A stretch of DNA of 64,000 bases from Liolophura sinensis (Eukaryota > Mollusca > Polyplacophora > Chitonida > Chitonidae), in NCBI RefSeq assembly GCF_032854445.1, contig NW_027017959.1, positions 124,001 to 188,000 of the forward strand, written 5' to 3'. Positions 20,573 to 30,302 of this stretch are shown in pieces (position 1 is the first letter of the stretch; every line of letters starts with the position of its first letter). The notes beneath the pieces are model-generated. The model did not search any database, had not been told where the DNA came from, and worked only from the letters and a program-made list of their open reading frames with translations. A program made the translations under genes and the position numbers.

Positions 20573-21883
20573 ATGGCAGACTTTGACTTTGATAATCCGG
20601 CGTTCGACGACGCCCAAGAGGACAACAACATCGACGACGAACAGACCCCTCTCCTTCCAGGTGATGATGTTCCCGAGCAACAAAGCCGGGGTGCGGGCGC
20701 CCTAAACGTTCAACGAGAGTTGACGCAGGCCGCCGTGAATGATTATTACGATGCCTTGGCGAAGGCGGATCCCAGCCTTACCCCCCTCTTTTGCGATCAC
20801 ACGAAGTTTGAGGTTGTCCAAGGGAGTCTGCGATTCGTGTCCCACCCCAATCTGGACATCATCAACAAACGAACAGGTGAACCGCTAGCCCTCTCAACAG
20901 TCGCCAATAAATGAGGGGTTAATGTTGTTAGGTGGGAAGGGGGGCTGGGCTTTATAGACTGGAAAAGAAGAGAACAGACATCGTTGCATCCGGCAGCAGT
21001 CGCAGCCCTGGAGACAGCGAGTTCAGAACTCGGTGCCGCGGCCGCCGAGGCAGATACCATGGAGCTGGAAGATTTAAGCCAACCAGCGAAAAAGGCCGCT
21101 GATGCTGTCCACACAGTGGAATCAAGCTTGACGGATAGTGAGGTCGAGCGAGCTTTTTCAATGATAAACGACCCTCCTCTTCCCATGCGAGAATTTCTGG
21201 GGCTTGACAAGGCACTGCAGACCTCGGAAGGCGAACACGGGAATAACCTCGCCAAGCTGTTAAGTCTCGATAAGGACACTGCAAAACAAAAACAGAAGTT
21301 GGAGGAGGTCATTGATGAATTCTCCCGGCGTCGGATCGCAGACCGGATAAGGAATCTCTAGGACGAGAGGGTGGCCCGGCTCGAAGGAGCCTCTTTAACG
21401 GCCGAAGCCCTGCGCACGCAAATACGCCGCATCAAGCAGACGATTGATCGCATCCTACATAAGGATACCACTCTGGCCGAGCGCGTCCGCACCCTCTTCC
21501 GGGAGCAGAGAATAACCGTGGTCTCCATTCTCACGGCAATTCGGATGGCGATCTCGACACTGGGGCTAGCGATAAAGTTGGCGCTGACTGGCGGGACCGC
21601 CGGTGACATCCAGCCAACGCCACCTCCATCCGACGGGCGTGGTCTTAAAGAATGGGTGAAAAAGCATCTCCAGCCCCTGGTGCGCACCCTTGGCAAGCTG
21701 GCTGAGAAGGCTGCCGCTGCGATTCCGGGTATTATTGGCAGTATCGTGTCCTGACTACTAAACCTTCTCGGGAAAGCGGCTGGGTGGCTGGCCGATAATG
21801 TCTGGGCTCTAGTCGTCGCAGTAGGTGGCCTAATGCTCGTGGCTGTTAGCAAGTATTTAACGCATAGTCCACAGCAGCAGTAA
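20573..21883 (+). pseudogene. Polinton P2 coiled-coil protein with hydrophobic C-terminal helix
   Basis: One continuous frame of 436 codons from ATG 20573 to TAA 21881, interrupted only by in-frame stops at 20912 (TGA), 21359 (TAG) and 21752 (TGA). Plan: acidic N terminus (MADFDFDNPAFDDAQ), Ala-rich helical region, long charged helices (AKQKQKLEEVIDEF and RTQIRRIKQTIDRIL), a short hydrophobic stretch (VVSILTAIRMAISTLGLAIK), Pro/Gly linker, then two hydrophobic helices (IPGIIGSIVS, and VWALVVAVGGLMLVAVSKYL). The family is common in animal Polintons but I know no proven function. The amphipathic C terminus could bind or disrupt membranes (inference). Confidence 0.78.
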
Positions 21884-23113
21884 GCCGATACCAACCCCAG
21901 CGACGACGATGGCTGTCTTCTCCGCATTGTGATTCTTTTGCTTTGGAAATAGGGGTTCTTGATTGCCCCCGGCGGCTGCAATATGCTGAACGCGCGCGGT
22001 GGGTTGTTGGACGCTTTCTTGTGGCTCAACGATCCCGTGGTCAGGTGCGCGCTTGTGCAAAGAGGGTGGCACTTTAGCGTTCACACCTTCATTGGCGCCT
22101 AGGTTCTGGTCCTCTGTGGCCACGACGATTTTGTTGTTGTAGTTTGCCACATGGCCGATCTGCAGAGGCATGCCGCTGGGGGCCATATATAGGCCTATGC
22201 CATACACAAAGTCTACAAGGCTCCCGGCATACTGTAGCACGTTCTGGTAGCGTTTTGATTGCAGACGGAAGGTTGATCGGAGAGGAAATAACGTCTTCAA
22301 CGTTCGCGGCAAACTGTTTTTGCGCGTTGAAGGCTGTGCCCGTGCCTAGAATACCCGCCCTTGTTTACGCTTGGGCGCCTAAAACAGCCCACACGTATGT
22401 CCGGATGGAATCGTTTAGGCGCTCTACACCCGGCTGCGTCAATCCTTGGGATTTGTCGACAATGAACGACGCCCAAGCCTCCTCGGCGTCCTGCTCGATG
22501 TAGTCGACGTGGAGCGCTGTAGGCTTTCTATAGAACGACATCCTGCTCGGATCGAAGGTGCCATCGCCAATGGGGCTGTAGCCCGTTCTCGTGACATAGT
22601 AATATGCCACTCCGAGGCTGTGATTCACCCCCCTACGCCTCCAGTCTGTGTGCACATCTACGCAGAACTCCCTACAAATCCTCTCATAGGTCCTCTCATC
22701 GTAGGAGTTTTTGAATGTCGCCCACGCTCTGTCTTGCGGCAGGGGGGCCTGGATCTCTTCCAAGATCCGCCTAACACATGGAACGTGTACAGGGCCCTTA
22801 TTCGTTGGTCTGGGGCAAGAAGATGGTCTTTTGCAGAGACGCCACAGCCCGTGGTTGCGCACCAGACCGCGAAGTTCACTTGGTTCTGCCAGAATTGCAT
22901 AGGATTGGTGTTCCAGGCCCGAACAATTTCATCGCCGGTTATCTTTGGCAGCCGATACTTGGCCAACACATCTGTGAACTGGAATTAAAAGGCCTTCTTT
23001 TCATCGATGTAGATGTCAAATCGCGTGAGCTGCTCTGCGTGGGTTTGGATACTATGAAATGCCCCGGCCTTGTAAGTGGCCTCTCTATTGAACCTGTAAT
23101 CCTCGCTGTTCAT
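21857..23113 (-). pseudogene. Polinton P2 gene D, unknown function
   Basis: Starts at the ATG at 23113 (MNSEDYRFNREATYKAGAF), 10 bp from divergent gene A. It continues past an in-frame TAA at 22985 into LAKYRLPKITGDEIVRAW, NTNPMQFWQNQVNFAVW, then (after a shift near 22785) CVRRILEEIQAPLPQD, YERICREFCVDVHTDW and ERLNDSIRTYVWAVLGAQA. There is a TAA at 22365 and another shift near 22255. The C-terminal part ends in a hydrophobic segment (TAIVVAGVGIGLLLLW). Its last 27 bp overlap the coiled-coil gene tail-to-tail. It is conserved in P1, where a Penelope element splits it. Possibly a minor virion protein, but I see no diagnostic motif. Confidence 0.75.
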
Positions 23114-23123
23114 CGAGGCTAAG

Positions 23124-23575
23124 ATGTTCATCACATTGACTGACATTCTAAATGGGACACAGCACACGCTGCCTCATGCCCTTAACAACCTCGACGGCCG
23201 CCTTAAAACCGCCCTTCGCGAGATAACATTCTACCCGGCCTGGGTGAATATCCCCTCTGGAGTGGGCTTCTTGCTTGACGGCAAACGTGTTGAAGTGCCG
23301 ACAGTCTACTACAATGTCTGTACGCTGGACAAGGACATATTCCGCCCGCATGGGGTTTCTCTGGGATTGAATGAAGCTACGGGCGGCTTAGTCCTTACCC
23401 TCCCTAGAAATACCTTCATAATACTCCAAGAGCTTGCCCCCATCTTAGGGTTCTCCGACGGGATGACTCCCATAGGGGGGACTGTGGAGGGTGAAAAGCT
23501 ACCTAACTTGGTCTAGCACAAAGAAGTCTTCGTGCATTTAAAGGAACTGAGCACCTCAGAAAACGTGAGAAGAAC
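23124..23575 (+). pseudogene. Polinton P2 gene A, unknown function, 3' deleted
   Basis: Frame from ATG 23124 (MFITLTDILNGTQHTLPHAL) to the TAG at 23514. The reading continues as HKEVFVHLKELSTSENV before a junction near 23575. P1 has extra sequence after this point (TLLRPIPV), so this copy has lost the 3' part of gene A and is fused to gene B. The predicted protein is mostly beta-rich without obvious motifs. A capsid-associated role is possible from position alone. Confidence 0.65.
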
Positions 23576-24237
23576 CTGCCACGTTTGCTGCCCTTGAAGA
23601 TGTCTCATCCACTGCAGAGCAAGAGCGCAGGTCGCCGTCTGAGGTGAATGAAGAACAAAAACTCTCATTAATTCGCTTTGAAGACCGCTTTGTTCTTACC
23701 AGAGCTCGCGACCCCGATTGGTTGATAGATGTGAAGGTGACCCCGATGTCGGTCCAGGCCAATATAGCCGATGTGAAAAAAGTTTTCAACTCCGGAACCT
23801 ATTTCGTGTCGTACGTACCAGCCGGCAGCTGTTATCTAGATTGGGACAGAAGAGGCCGCTTCATACTAATGTCGGGGCTGGGAGAGCCCGTGCGTCTTAC
23901 CGCGCAAACCGATTTTAAGGCCGCACTACCACTAAACCCTGGATCTATACTTATCTTTGACCTCATACTTGGCGCGGGCAGTCGCCGTTGCACTTTGATT
24001 ACCGGGTTGAAAATAAGGTGGCCTGCGGAGCACGATACAAAGGATCTCAGACTTATGATCAAATTACCGGTCCAGGGCGACCCAGTCATCCGGAGCTCTC
24101 TCGAGGATATACGAGTCGTCACAGGGGACGTTTTAAATCTCGATGCAATCTATTTAGAGTGCGGCATAGGCCTTTGCCGCTTTCGTGTTAGTAGTCCCGA
24201 TGACAATTTAGAGCTAACCGACATTATTGATTCGTAG
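23576..24237 (+). CDS. Polinton P2 gene B, unknown function (5' end lost)
   Basis: Open frame with ATG at 23644 (197 codons). Matching upstream residues (FAALEDVSS) without a start reach back to the fusion point near 23576. Blocks include FEDRFVLTRARDPDWLIDV, VKKVFNSGTYFVSYVPAG and CTLITGLKIRWPAEHDTKDL. The C terminus is LELTDIIDS. A divergent homologue sits at 27093-27912 with the same order of neighbours. It looks like a globular, beta-rich protein without membrane segments. 10 bp separate its stop from gene C. Confidence 0.68.
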
Positions 24238-24247
24238 GACGGACAAT

Positions 24248-24932
24248 ATGGGGAGACCGTACCCGATGATCACGTATAATGACTCTTTGCCGACGATTAC
24301 GGATGACCACCCCTTGGCCCCGACCACGCCGACGATTATGGTTGAAAACCCCTTGGCCCCAACCGCGCCGCCGGAGGGCGTGGCGCACGCCCATCGCCTG
24401 CAGTATATCAGCAAAATACAGAGGCAGCTTGAATCTGAGCGAGATCTCCGCCGGGCCCTGTACAAAAAGTACCGGCGTGGTGTCTTGGCCACCGAAGCCC
24501 TTGATTCAGCCATGCTCACGGCCGGTTTGGGCCTAGGGGATGCTGGCGTGGGACTACTCACAACAATAATTGCAACCCCTGCTGTCTTGGCCATGGCAGC
24601 TGCGGCCCTAGCTTGTCGCCGGAAAATTCGTTAGCCGCCGGCTTCACGCAAAGTCCAAGAAACATAACGATGTACGGCTGTTGGCTGAGGCCAAACTTAA
24701 CAGCATCCGTGCGCAGGTATCTACGGCATTATCGGATGGTGTTACTTCAGACGTAGAGTTCAAGCAAATCGTTCAGGAGCTCAAGAACTACTCTGATCTG
24801 AAGCAGGGGATACGCGCCAAGTCTCATCAGGTATTCAACGCCGTAGAGGTCGATGAAAGCACGAAAAAACAGTTTATAGATCGCGGCCGAAAACTAGCTC
24901 GGCAAGAGCTGAAAAACGCTCTTTCCGAATGA
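24248..24932 (+). pseudogene. Polinton P2 gene C, unknown function, one frameshift
   Basis: From the ATG at 24248 (MGRPYPMITYND) through a Pro-rich stretch with a repeated acidic/Pro unit (DDHPLAPTTPTIMVENPLAP), a coiled segment ending ALYKKYRRGVL, a Gly/Ala-rich hydrophobic region (GLLTTIIATPAVLAMAAAAL), then a shift near 24610 into VSRRLHAKSKKHNDVRLLAE and a helical C terminus to the stop at 24932. Gene C of the third Polinton (28030-28720) has the same motifs (LYKKYRRAVN; FVSRRLATKGKKHN). Function unknown. The hydrophobic centre suggests a membrane hairpin. Confidence 0.72.
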
Positions 24933-25336
24933 TGTTCTGGGGAGGTGCCCAGGGGGGACTTGTTTGGAACCAGGGCAACCCCCATGCTATGTCAGGGGGC
25001 AGGGCATTAGCCAGGATCTGACAATAGGTCGTCCAAAAGGCAGGGGGTTTGGGGGCCGCCGCATGAGGCCCCCGTAAATAAGCAGAGGGTCTGCCGCCGG
25101 AGACATTTTATCGCCACTGTATCATTGAAAATCAAGACCTTTTAATAGCTTAATTGCCATTATATCACTGGAAATATGTATTACTATTGGACCCAAGAGA
25201 TTGACAGTTTTTAGGGGCACCCAATATATCACACTTTTCCCACCAATGACTGACACTGAGTGCGAATCACTAAAAAGAGTACATAAATTTTATATTAAAC
25301 TATGTAGGGTTACAATCTGTTATGCTTTGGACAACC

Positions 25337-25556
25337 AAGTGTGAAACAGGAGGTAGAAAAACAAATTAAACTGTAAAATACACAATTCAATACAGATGCA
25401 AGGAAAACAATGGCAATTTGGCACAGCAGTTCTGACGGTTCAAGTGTGAATGCTATGAATCAGGAGGTAGAAATAAATAAACTGTGAACAATAAAATACA
25501 CAAAAATACATATAAAAGGAAAACAATCAAAATGCATGGTAATTTGGCACAGCAGG
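25337..25556. repeat. Imperfect tandem duplication, about 115-126 bp
   Basis: AGGAGGTAGAAA recurs about 113 bp apart, and AAGGAAAACAA and TTTGGCACAGCAG recur in the same order about 126 bp apart. A weaker third trace (GTAGGTAGAAATAAAC) is near 25738. Confidence 0.65.
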
Positions 25557-26385
25557 TGCATATCACTCACAGTTACACTACTTCACATTAATATGCAACG
25601 GAACCAAATCAGAATACAGTATACATAGCTCTTACAACTGAGACTGAGAACAGGCAGAATTATCACCACTGAATCTGTGACTCACTAAAAAGAGAAGTGT
25701 CACCAATCACCATACGATTTGAGCAGCTAAGTCACAGTAGGTAGAAATAAACTTTGTAAAATACAAAAAACAAAACAAAACAAGAAACAATTCAAATACA
25801 TGTATTATCAGTCACATATCTATGTCGAGAAATTAACTTTTGGCACAGTGACACAGTAGTGCATGTCAAACATCATTTCTGTCATCTGAATACATATATG
25901 AATACACTTTGAAAACTTACGTTAGAAAAATATTCACAATCTAGTATACATACATATAATGTTAATACACTTTGAAACAGTACCCGCGAACTTTACTATT
26001 ATTGTACCTTAAAATATCCTATTTTGACGAAAGTAGTTCGGATTCATATCCTTACCTGGTCATTTGCAGATGATTTTGTCACTGATTACGAGCGCCAATG
26101 CAGACAACAACAACACAACGTCACGTATGTTTCGATGGAACGATCTTGAATATATTTATTTATGTTTTTACCCCCCCCCCCCCCACCAAAAAAAATGTTG
26201 ATTCAAAATTTTGCCCGTCAAAAATACCCCTTTTGGCTGGATTGCCCGTCCAGTTGGACGGGTGTCTGGCTAGCCTGGTGCCCGGGGGTAAAAAAAAAAT
26301 CTGCCCAGTGTGGAGGTCGAACCCATGGTCCAAAAAGCAAAAGGCCTGGTTTATAGCTCAATCTGTTACCAACTGATCACCACCC

Positions 26386-26441
26386 TAACGGTGGGCTCCG
26401 GATTTTTTGCGCTAGCGACCCACCGTTAGGGGGGTTAATGG
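26386..26441. repeat. 13-bp perfect inverted repeat (hairpin)
   Basis: CCCTAACGGTGGG pairs with CCCACCGTTAGGG about 29 bp further on. It could be the end of a small DNA transposon or a foldback element. No matching target duplication was identified. Confidence 0.6.
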
Positions 26442-27004
26442 GCGCTGACACATCCCACCACCATTGGGCCATCTACAACACCCCTTGGTAAGGTCTCTCT
26501 GCTTCTGAAACTGTCGAAAGTTGCAGAGATTCCTTAGAAGTGCGTAGAGCCCGGCGCTATATGCAGGTAATGTATTCATATACTACATATACATGAGACC
26601 AAATCCGGATTTGAGCTAGCAAACATCCCCTTAAATACGCAGTATATGAATACACCCCTTACATACAGCGCCTTTCCCACCTCTGTCGGCCGACTGAGCT
26701 ATATCCCAGACCCAGGAAACATAGGCTAAATTGGAAGGACTTTTCCGCATAAACAAAATATCTCCAATCCTCCTAAAAATACTGGATCTTATCAAACAAG
26801 ACACGCTGAAAAAGACTGTCACATTTATTTTTCATAAAAACCCGTAGTTTAAGCCCTATCCTGGGGAGAAAGTCAGCTGAATCACCCCTGTTGTGTAACA
26901 CATCCGGCTTACATATAGGCTATACGCCTTATCTGTTAAATGCCAACTAGGTCGCCTCAAATCAATGTGTGTATGTAGGCTAGATATGTAAATAAGCGTG
27001 TACG

Positions 27005-27092
27005 CCTTGGCTGGGGAGGTGCCTAAGAGGGGGGTGGGGCAGGGTGGTGGGTGCCAGAATCTATAGTGTGTATACTACTACACCGTTCGGAC
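27005..27092. repeat. Candidate Polinton right inverted repeat
   Basis: Inverted match to 12180-12262 (core CTATAGTGTGTATACTACT plus GTGCCAGAA and CTGGGGAGG). It lies directly before the remains of a third Polinton, so it may belong to P2 or mark another element. Confidence 0.45.
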
Positions 27093-27912
27093 AGAGAATA
27101 AAAAATGGGGTCTCGTTAAATGGGATGCGCCCAAATGGGACGTTGATCTGGCTGTGACCCCACTCCTGGTGCATACATCAGTGGGTGGTGTGATACGTAA
27201 GATGTTTAACCGCTGCACGGCTTTCCTCCCGTACGCGCTCCTGCGGACAATGTTCGTGTGAGGAGGTCGCCGAAAGAGAGCTGTACTATGTCGGGCCTCC
27301 GTGGGTCATTTGGTTAGCGCGCTAGCGCAGCGTCATGACCCAGGAGCCTCTCACCAATGCGGTCGCTGTGAGTTCAAGTCAAGCTCATGCTGGCTTCCTC
27401 TCCGGCCGTAAGTGAGACGGTCTAGCAACAACCTCCGGATGGTCGTGGGTTTCCTCCGGGCTGTGCCCGGTTTCCGCCCATTATAATGCTGGCCGCCGTC
27501 GTATAAGTGAAATATTCTTGAGTGCGGCGTAAAACACCAATCAAATAAATAAAAAAAATAAATAAACAAATCATCATTTCCATCACCTCCCTCTTTACCC
27601 GCGCGGTCCGTAATCATTCCGGATATTGTGTTTGGCTCTAAAGCAGTTCCCGATCCCTTCCATGTTCTTCCTGGCTTGAGAATTGAATGGTCGGAAGAGC
27701 ATGTCGGGAAGGACATAACCGTGGTCGCAAAACTGCTTAAGGGAGGAGCTATTCAAGTCGAAACGACGGTAGACAATGTCCAGGCTATTGCGGCACAACC
27801 GGTGGAGATGAGTCGAACAAATCTAGAGCACGGCCTTCACTTGAAACGGGTAAGAATAAGAACTAACCTCATGTCAGAACTAGAATTAAACGTTGCACTT
27901 GCGTCCACATAG
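27093..27912 (+). pseudogene. Polinton P3 gene B, divergent, split by a SINE
   Basis: Before the SINE (27100-27292) the reading VKWDAPKWDVDLAVTP and then VIRKMFN resembles TRARDPDWLIDVKVTP and DVKKVFN of P2 gene B. After it (27571-27912) VLPGLRIEWSEEHVGKDI resembles LITGLKIRWPAEHDTKDL, and the C terminus keeps the GLHLKRVRI and LELN pattern. The level of similarity indicates a different Polinton family, not a copy of P2. Stop at 27910. Confidence 0.65.
27293..27570 (+). mobile_element. tRNA-derived SINE
   Basis: Starts GGGCCTCCGTGGGTCATTTG, with a box-A-like segment, then a box-B-like GTGAGTTCAAGTC, a conserved body (GCTGGCTTCCTCTCCGGCCG) and an end in CACCAATCAAATAAAT with an A/T-rich tail. 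The same family as 28132-28397 and the fragment at 46238-46345. It sits inside Polinton P3 gene B. Confidence 0.85.
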
Positions 27913-28029
27913 AGATGGCAAAGCTGTATCCAAACACTCTGTATCCTTCTGTCCTCCCCACCCCAACCCACCGACTGACGATCCGCCCGAGTATAGATTA
28001 CATCATATAAGTGCTCTAAAAAAAGGAGC

Positions 28030-28720
28030 TAGAAAGTGAGAGGGTTGCCAGAGCGTTTTGTACAAGAAATACCGCCGGGCCGTCAACGTGGGAGATGGCG
28101 TTGATACCACACCACTCGCGGCCAGTATGGGTTATTTATTTATTTATTTGATTGGTGTTTTACGCAGTACTCAAGAATATTTCACTTATACGACGGCGGC
28201 AAGCATTATGGCGGGTGGAAACCGGGCATAGCCCGAGGGAAACGCACGACCATCCGCAGGTTGCTGGCAGACCTTCCCACGGCCGGAGAGGAAGCCAGCA
28301 TGATCTGGACTTGAGCTTACAGCAACCGCATTGGCGGGGACTCCTGGGTTATTACGCTGCGCTAGCGCGTAAACCAACTGAGCCACGGAGGCCCCCACGG
28401 CCAGTATGGGCCTGGGTGTGGCGGGAGTTGGGGTTTGCCCACAATAATCGCCGCACCCATAGCTATAGGTATGTAAGGGGCGGCCTTGGCCTGTTCAATG
28501 GGTTGGGTACGTTTGTCAGCCGGCGCCTGGCCACCAAAGGCAAGAAACACAATGTGATCCACTTACTGGCTGAGGGTAAGCGTAAGCGTCTCCACAGCGC
28601 TCATTGACGGTACGATCCCGGAGACCGAGTTTTGGCTGATAATTGATGAAGTCGAGAAGTACAGAGAAACGAAACAGCAGACTCGGGCGAGTGCCGCTTG
28701 TACATCTACCCCTGGCGCTA
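28030..28720 (+). pseudogene. Polinton P3 gene C, divergent, split by a SINE
   Basis: LYKKYRRAVNVGDGVD and PLAASMG end at the SINE. LGVAGVG continues directly after one copy of the target duplication is removed, in the same frame. Later FVSRRLATKGKKHNVIHLLAE and LIDGTIPETEFWLIIDEVEK match the C-terminal half of P2 gene C with a frameshift near 28605. Gene B then gene C in the same order as P2 confirms a Polinton fragment. Confidence 0.8.
28132..28397 (-). mobile_element. tRNA-derived SINE with 13-bp target duplication
   Basis: Reads on the minus strand from GGGGGCCTCCGTGGCTCAGT to a (TTTA)n tail. It is flanked by CGGCCAGTATGGG at 28119-28131 and 28398-28410. Removing it restores Polinton P3 gene C. 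Confidence 0.92.
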
Positions 28721-29689
28721 GGAGCGGTTCTAGCTTCACCGTTGCGCGCCGGTAAGTTTGTCCGCTATTGTTTGTGTAAGCCGGACCGTGTTTGTCTACG
28801 CAAGTTTATGTAAGTGATCGAGATGCTGGCCCAGACCCTCTTGTGTTTAACGTGTTATCTCCACAATATGGTTGAGATATGGCCGATGTGGCGTTAAGCC
28901 ATAATCATTCATTCAGTCATTCATCATTTACTTTTTTGTTCGTCGTTTTCAAGTGTGGTCGCAAACGTGTACACCGCTATAATGCATTTTGTCACCTGCA
29001 TAGATTTGCATTAAATAAAAGAATTTACTGCGCCTTGCAACAGGCAAAAGTAAGAAGTCATGTTAAAGTATGACTGAAGAGAAATCCATGTAGAGAGTCA
29101 AAGAAACCTGACCTTGACACTGACCACACACTGAAAATGGAAAGGATATATGATTTTGAGGGCCTGTGTAAAGTACTGCCGATTACTAGTTTCTTCTTAC
29201 CTTTAACAGTCAAAATGATCAAAGTGATACGGACAAGCATCATCAACTTGGTGTCTGCAAAACAAATGAAAACGGCACACATTATATTTGCGTTATGTAT
29301 TTTGTAGACTGCTTCGAAAAATTGTCTTGGCAAAGAAATTATACCTATATCCGTCAGCTAATTGGAAGTTGGCCACTGGTTCGTGGTCCTGCCGGTATTC
29401 TGCAGGAGTATCTCCAGAGGCCAGGAAGTAAATAATCTAAATTTCACGAAGCTTTCTAATGTGGTGAATGCCAGCATTCCATGAGTATACAAGCGTCAGT
29501 ACAAATGTACTAAAAAGCGAGGTGTAGCCATCCATGGTTAGGAAATAATCAATATGCGCAAACTCTAGTCGATGTCAATGTTTTGGCTAAGTTGTTAATT
29601 TTATTGCTAAACAATGCTGGCGACAATATACTGCCTTGAGGTACACCCATTTCCTGCCCTAACAGGCAGAAACAGTTAATCTATGCGTG
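28721..29689. other. Spacer with a retrotransposon 3'-end fragment
   Basis: No gene. At about 28875-28925 GCCGATGTGGCGTTAAGCC followed by ATTC repeats matches, inverted, the 3' ends of the non-LTR copies at 46785, 61958 and 62332. It is probably a 5'-truncated copy. Confidence 0.55.
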
Positions 29690-30302
29690 TAAACAGACAT
29701 TCGTATACCAGCCGTCAAGCAATAAGGACGTTCAGGGTCAATAACCGCAACCCCGTGGGGTCTACGGGGTAAAAAGAATAGGACCTCAGCCCTCTAGATA
29801 AGCTTTTCGTGTAAGGTGACTAACCTAGAGCTCTCCCGTGTGGGCTTATTGAATATAATAGGCTCACATCTTCTCGGTTGTGTGAGAGGCAACCGGGGAG
29901 GGACATATTTGCCGTGGGTTCCCACCGGTAATCCCCGAGGACGGGATCCTGGTGGCTGAGACCGTGTTGGCCTTGCGGGACTCTCACGTCCAACACGCCA
30001 CTTAATTCCTTACTAGGAGAGAGACAGGAGGTCGAATTGGCCCAGCCCGATCAATCGGCTTGGTCACTTCTTCCCTCTGTGTTATCCCAAAATTTCTCCA
30101 TAATACCATGTGATTTGAAGAGTAAATGCCAGTTCTCAAATTGTTCTTAGTATGTGTGTGAGATGTGACCTTATTTCATTGCCTGGGAGCTCATAGTGGG
30201 GAATTGTGTTTACTCATTAGGGCCATTAGAATTATTGTTCTCTCAAGAAAGCATAAAGAACAGCCAGACTCAATAATTTCACCCTTTCTTTAAAAAGGGA
30301 AA

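Larger units (their letters stand above)
12180..24960 (+). mobile_element. Polinton/Maverick P2 (adintovirus-like), near-complete but inactivated
   Basis: Gene set in order: PolB (+), integrase (-), two membrane proteins (-), FtsK/HerA-type packaging ATPase (-), major capsid protein (-), coiled-coil protein (+), gene D (-), genes A, B and C (+). PolB, retroviral-type integrase, ATPase and capsid together define a Polinton. I did not find the adenain-like cysteine protease that many Polintons carry. Ends are uncertain: an 80-bp inverted match links 12180-12262 to 27005-27092, and a shorter one links 12239-12260 to 24934-24955. The body is GC-richer than its surroundings. It is in the same orientation as P1. 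Confidence 0.85.
24935..27004. other. Gene-free, AT-rich stretch right of Polinton P2
   Basis: No coding region recognised. It holds an imperfect duplication (25337-25556), a C15 tract (about 26170-26184), an A-rich run near 26291 and a 13-bp hairpin (26386-26441). If 27005-27092 is the true right end of P2, most of this stretch would be a later insertion. Confidence 0.5.

Noticed and set aside
28152-28607. A 151-codon single gene
   Set aside because: It is a chimera of SINE sequence and Polinton P3 gene C read through the insertion.
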